Positions 61,326 through 64,000 of a DNA stretch of 64,000 nucleotides are shown one piece after another. The notes below the pieces were generated by a model. It did not search any database. It was not told the origin of the DNA and saw nothing but the letters and a program-made list of their open reading frames with translations. The stretch's first letter is position 1, and the number at the start of each line of letters is the position of its first letter. The position numbers were made by a program, and so were the translations under genes. This DNA comes from Marinicella algicola. GTDB lineage: Bacteria; Pseudomonadota; Gammaproteobacteria; Xanthomonadales; Marinicellaceae. Location: the NCBI RefSeq assembly GCF_028401385.1, contig NZ_JAQOMR010000001.1:3756001-3820000 (forward strand). The letters are read 5' to 3'.

Positions 61326-63780
61326 TCATTGACCGCGCGGCTTTGCCCGCCGCGTCGCGTCCGCATTGACCGGGTCTTCGGGCCACAGATGTTTCGGATA
61401 GCGCCCGCGCATGTCGGCCCGCACATCCTTCCATGATCCCACCCAGAAGCCCGGCAGATCGCGTGTTGTCTGGATCGGACGCCCGGCCGGAGAGGTCAGC
61501 TCCAGCAGCAGCGGCACCCCGCCGGCAATCACCGGATGGTTCTTCAGCCCGTATAGCATCTGCACCCGGATGGACAGAACCGGTTCGTCACTGTCATAGC
61601 GGATCGGCATGCGATCGCCGGTGGGGGCGGTAAAATGCGTTGGCGCCAGCCGGTCGAGATCGCCGGCAAGCGGATAGGGGATAAGGGCCTTGAGGCCCTG
61701 CATCAGACTGTTGGCACTGACGGAGGAAAGCGCGGTTACGCCGGTCTGAAACGGCGTGAACCAGACATCAAGGCTTTCAAGAAGGCCATCATCGCTGACA
61801 TCGGGCCAGGGATCGCCAAGCTTTCGGTTGAGAAAGCCGATCCGTTCGACAAGACGCGCCGCTTCCTTCGGAAAGGACAGATGCGAGAGCCCGAAGCTAC
61901 GCAAGCCCTCGGCAAGGGCTTCGGCCGCCGTTTCACCGGACGGTTTCGCGCCCTGCCGTTCGAAAAGCACCAGCGCATCAAGACGGGTCACGCTGCGGGC
62001 GCGAACCGAAAGGCTCTGCCGGTCGAAGACGCACTCATCGCGGCTTTCGATTGCGCCAGCGCGCGCCGTGAGAATTGTTTCACGTGAGACAGGGCAGGCG
62101 GCAAGAATGCGTCCGCGCGCGGCCGAGCCTGTCAGATCGGCGATCACGAGGAAATCATGGGTCGCCAGCGGGTCGTCTTCGTTAAGCTCGGCCCCGCGCC
62201 CGTTTGCCATCAGATAACGGCCCCGCCCGCCCCGCGCCATTGCGATCCGGTCCGGAAAGGCCCGGATCAGCGCTTCGCCGGGATCAAACAGGCCGCCGGT
62301 TCTGCCGCCACCCGCCGTTCTGGCGATACGCCCGGCAAGCCCGCGTGCGGCTTCAGCGCGCGGGGTCCTTTCATGGCGGAAACGCCGCAGCCGTTCGGAG
62401 AGATCGACGCTGTTGCCGCCAAGGCCCTGTTCACTCACGAGCACGGCAAGCAGGGCCGCGTCAAAGGCGGTGTCGGTTCTGGCGGCATGGATCACCATGG
62501 CCGCAAGTCGCGGGGGCAGTGGAATGGCGCGGATGCGCTCACCTGTTTCCGTCAGCCGGCCGTTCGCATCGAGTGCGCCAATCGCTTCCAGCAGCTTCTT
62601 AGCCTCGGTGAGCGCCGGACCCGGCGGCTGGTCGGCAAAGGCAAGCTGGGCCGGGTTGCTCACACCCCAATGGGCAAGATCAAGCACCAGACCGGAAAGA
62701 TCCGAGGACAGGATTTCCGGAGGGCTGAAAGCGGCAAGCGCTGCCGTCTGGCCCGCGTGCCAGAGCCGCAACGCAATCCCGGGGCGGTTCTGCCTGCACG
62801 GCCTGCGCGCTGATCGGCCGCCGCGCGCGAGACCTTGACGGTTTCAAGCCGGGTGATGCCGGTGGCTGGCTCGAACACCGGAAGGCGCTGCAGCCCGCTG
62901 TCGATCACGATCCTGACGCCGTCGATGGTGATCGAGGTCTCGGCAATCGCGGTTGCAAGAACCACCTTGCGCTGTCCTTCGGGTGCAGGCGCAATTGCGG
63001 CGTCCTGTTCGTTGCGCGAAAGATTACCGTAGAGGGGCGCGATGATCACATCGGCGCCAACCCGGCGACCAAGCCTTTCGGCCGTGCGGCGGATTTCGGC
63101 CTGTCCGGGCAGGAATGCGAGGATCGAGCCCTGTTCATTCGCAAGCGTGGAAAGCACGGCACTGCTGACATCATCTTCGATACGCGATTGCGGCGGCCGT
63201 GGCTGATAACGATGCTCGACCGGAAATGCCCGGCCTGCGCTTTCGATTACCGGGGCGTTGTCCAGAAGGCTTGAAATCCGCGCGGTATCCAGCGTTGCCG
63301 ACATCACCAGTATCTTCAGGTCGTCGCGCAGCCCCGCGCGAATGTCGAGCGCGAGCGCCAATCCGAAATCGGCATCGAGCGAACGTTCGTGAAACTCGTC
63401 GAAGATCACCGTTGAGATGCCGGGCAGCTCCGGGTCGTCAAGCGCCATGCGGGCGAAAACGCCTTCGGTCACCACTTCGATCCGGGTCTTCGCCGATATC
63501 CTGGTATCAAGGCGCATGCGATAGCCGACGGTCTCCCGGGGCTTTCTCCCAGAAGCGACGCCATACGGAAAGCGGCGGCGCGGGCTGCAAGGCGGCGCGG
63601 TTCCAGCAGAATAATCTTGCCGGTGCCGGCTGTTCCGCTTGCCAGAAGATGAAGCGGAACCAGCGTGGTCTTGCCGGCGCCAGGAGGGGCGGCAAGCACC
63701 GCCCGGCCATCGGAGCGCAGGGCTGCCGCAAGCCGCTCCAGAACGGCGGCCACAGGGAGCTTGTTCGCCCTTTCCTGCAT
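61326..63780 (-). CDS. hrpB: ATP-dependent helicase HrpB
   Basis: DExH-box helicase of unclear physiological role. [20 protein letters not shown] is the Walker A motif, [20 protein letters not shown] the DEFH box, [20 protein letters not shown] motif [23 protein letters not shown] motif V and [20 protein letters not shown] motif VI; the C-terminal HrpB domain ends [20 protein letters not shown]. Two bases are missing, in the C-runs at 63535-63537 and 62778-62780. Repaired length about 819 residues. I start at [10 protein letters not shown]; a longer frame begins at 63822 without a ribosome site. A parS-like site lies within the gene. Confidence 0.93.
62076..62091. promoter_or_regulatory. parS-like site inside hrpB
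   Basis: TGTTTCACGTGAGACA matches 15 of 16 bases of parS. It is coded on the minus strand as VSRET within [11 protein letters not shown] of HrpB, and lies about 55 kb from oriC. Confidence 0.75.
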
Positions 63781-63891
63781 GGTCTCTTTCAAAGCTTCAA
63801 ATCCAAAAAATCGATTGCGCATTGATTAAAGTAAAAGCAGGCCTTGGGCAAAGGCCGTAATCTGAATGACCAGAGCGGGAAAGCCGCCAAT

Positions 63892-64000
63892 ATGGGAGGT
63901 GTGAGAACGGCGACGAAAAAACAGGCAAAACCTATATCTGCCTCATCGTTAAGCGGGCCGAAATCCTTACCAGACGTTAACGTTTGGTCTTTTCACCGCC
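63892..64000 (+). CDS. Possible 5' end of a rightward gene cut by the window edge
   Basis: From ATG 63892 (or GTG 63901) the frame stays open for 36 codons to the window end: MGGVRTATKKQAKPISASSL, then SGPKSLPDVNVWSFHR. It diverges from hrpB and follows a 110-base upstream gap. The ATG is preceded by no clear ribosome site, while GGGAGG before GTG 63901 is well placed. No family recognised. Confidence 0.35.
   Translation, partial: MGGVRTATKKQAKPISASSLSGPKSLPDVNVWSFHR

Overview
The window is a stretch of alphaproteobacterial (Hyphomicrobiales/Rhizobiales-type) chromosome that spans the replication origin. The evidence is the gene order dnaQ-coaE-aroE-maf-ppsR / oriC / hemE-hemJ-rho-mnmE-mnmG-rsmG-parA-parB-holA-lptE-leuS, together with parS sites, the alphaproteobacterial regulators TrcR (DUF1013) and ActS/ActR (RegB/RegA), and a carboxyspermidine polyamine pathway. 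A Na+-NQR operon hints at a marine or saline relative (for example a Martelella- or Hoeflea-like organism), but the genus cannot be fixed from this sequence. I see no rRNA, tRNA, CRISPR array or insertion sequence.

Layout. 1-3 kb: end of a LysR regulator and malate synthase G. 3-6.7 kb: leftward dnaQ, coaE, aroE, maf and ppsR. 6.69-7.10 kb: oriC. 7.1-16 kb: rightward origin-proximal housekeeping genes ending in parAB, with two perfect parS sites. 16.3-20.6 kb: leftward leuS-lptE and holA. 20.8-33 kb: mixed metabolism and regulation (yggS, an old-yellow-enzyme gene with its HxlR regulator, trcR, acs, FMN reductase, a proC-like gene, a LysE exporter, ispG, a DeoR/glyoxalase/MFS operon, and a MarR/EamA pair). 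34-42 kb: pyruvate carboxylase and a DUF2892-MFP-RND efflux operon. 42.4-48.9 kb: a DnaJ-like protein with CbpM, coaBC, two carboxyspermidine genes, an L,D-transpeptidase and mmcB. 48.9-61.2 kb: actR and actS, separated by about 10.5 kb of cargo. 61.3-63.8 kb: hrpB.

The cargo between actS and actR is the most distinctive part: a leftward operon nqrA-B-C-D-E-F-apbE-nqrM-CBS, a divergent pentaheme cytochrome c gene, a gluconokinase and an MFS transporter. Translational overlaps link much of the operon. ApbE would flavinylate NqrC, and NqrM would mature the Fe-S/Cys centre of NqrD/E. NqrB is short and lacks the usual covalent-FMN motif. ActS/ActR is a quinone- and redox-responsive two-component system, so a quinone-reducing pump now sits inside a quinone-sensing locus.

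The sequence carries about 48 single-base indels that break about 33 genes, many of them essential (leuS, holA, lptE, ispG, coaBC, mnmE). Nearly all are one base missing from a short homopolymer. Of the few net insertions, four lie at GANTC sites, the methylation motif of the alphaproteobacterial methyltransferase CcrM. I read this as uncorrected long-read basecalling error, not gene decay. Gene entries therefore give the span of the repaired gene and state where the frame breaks.
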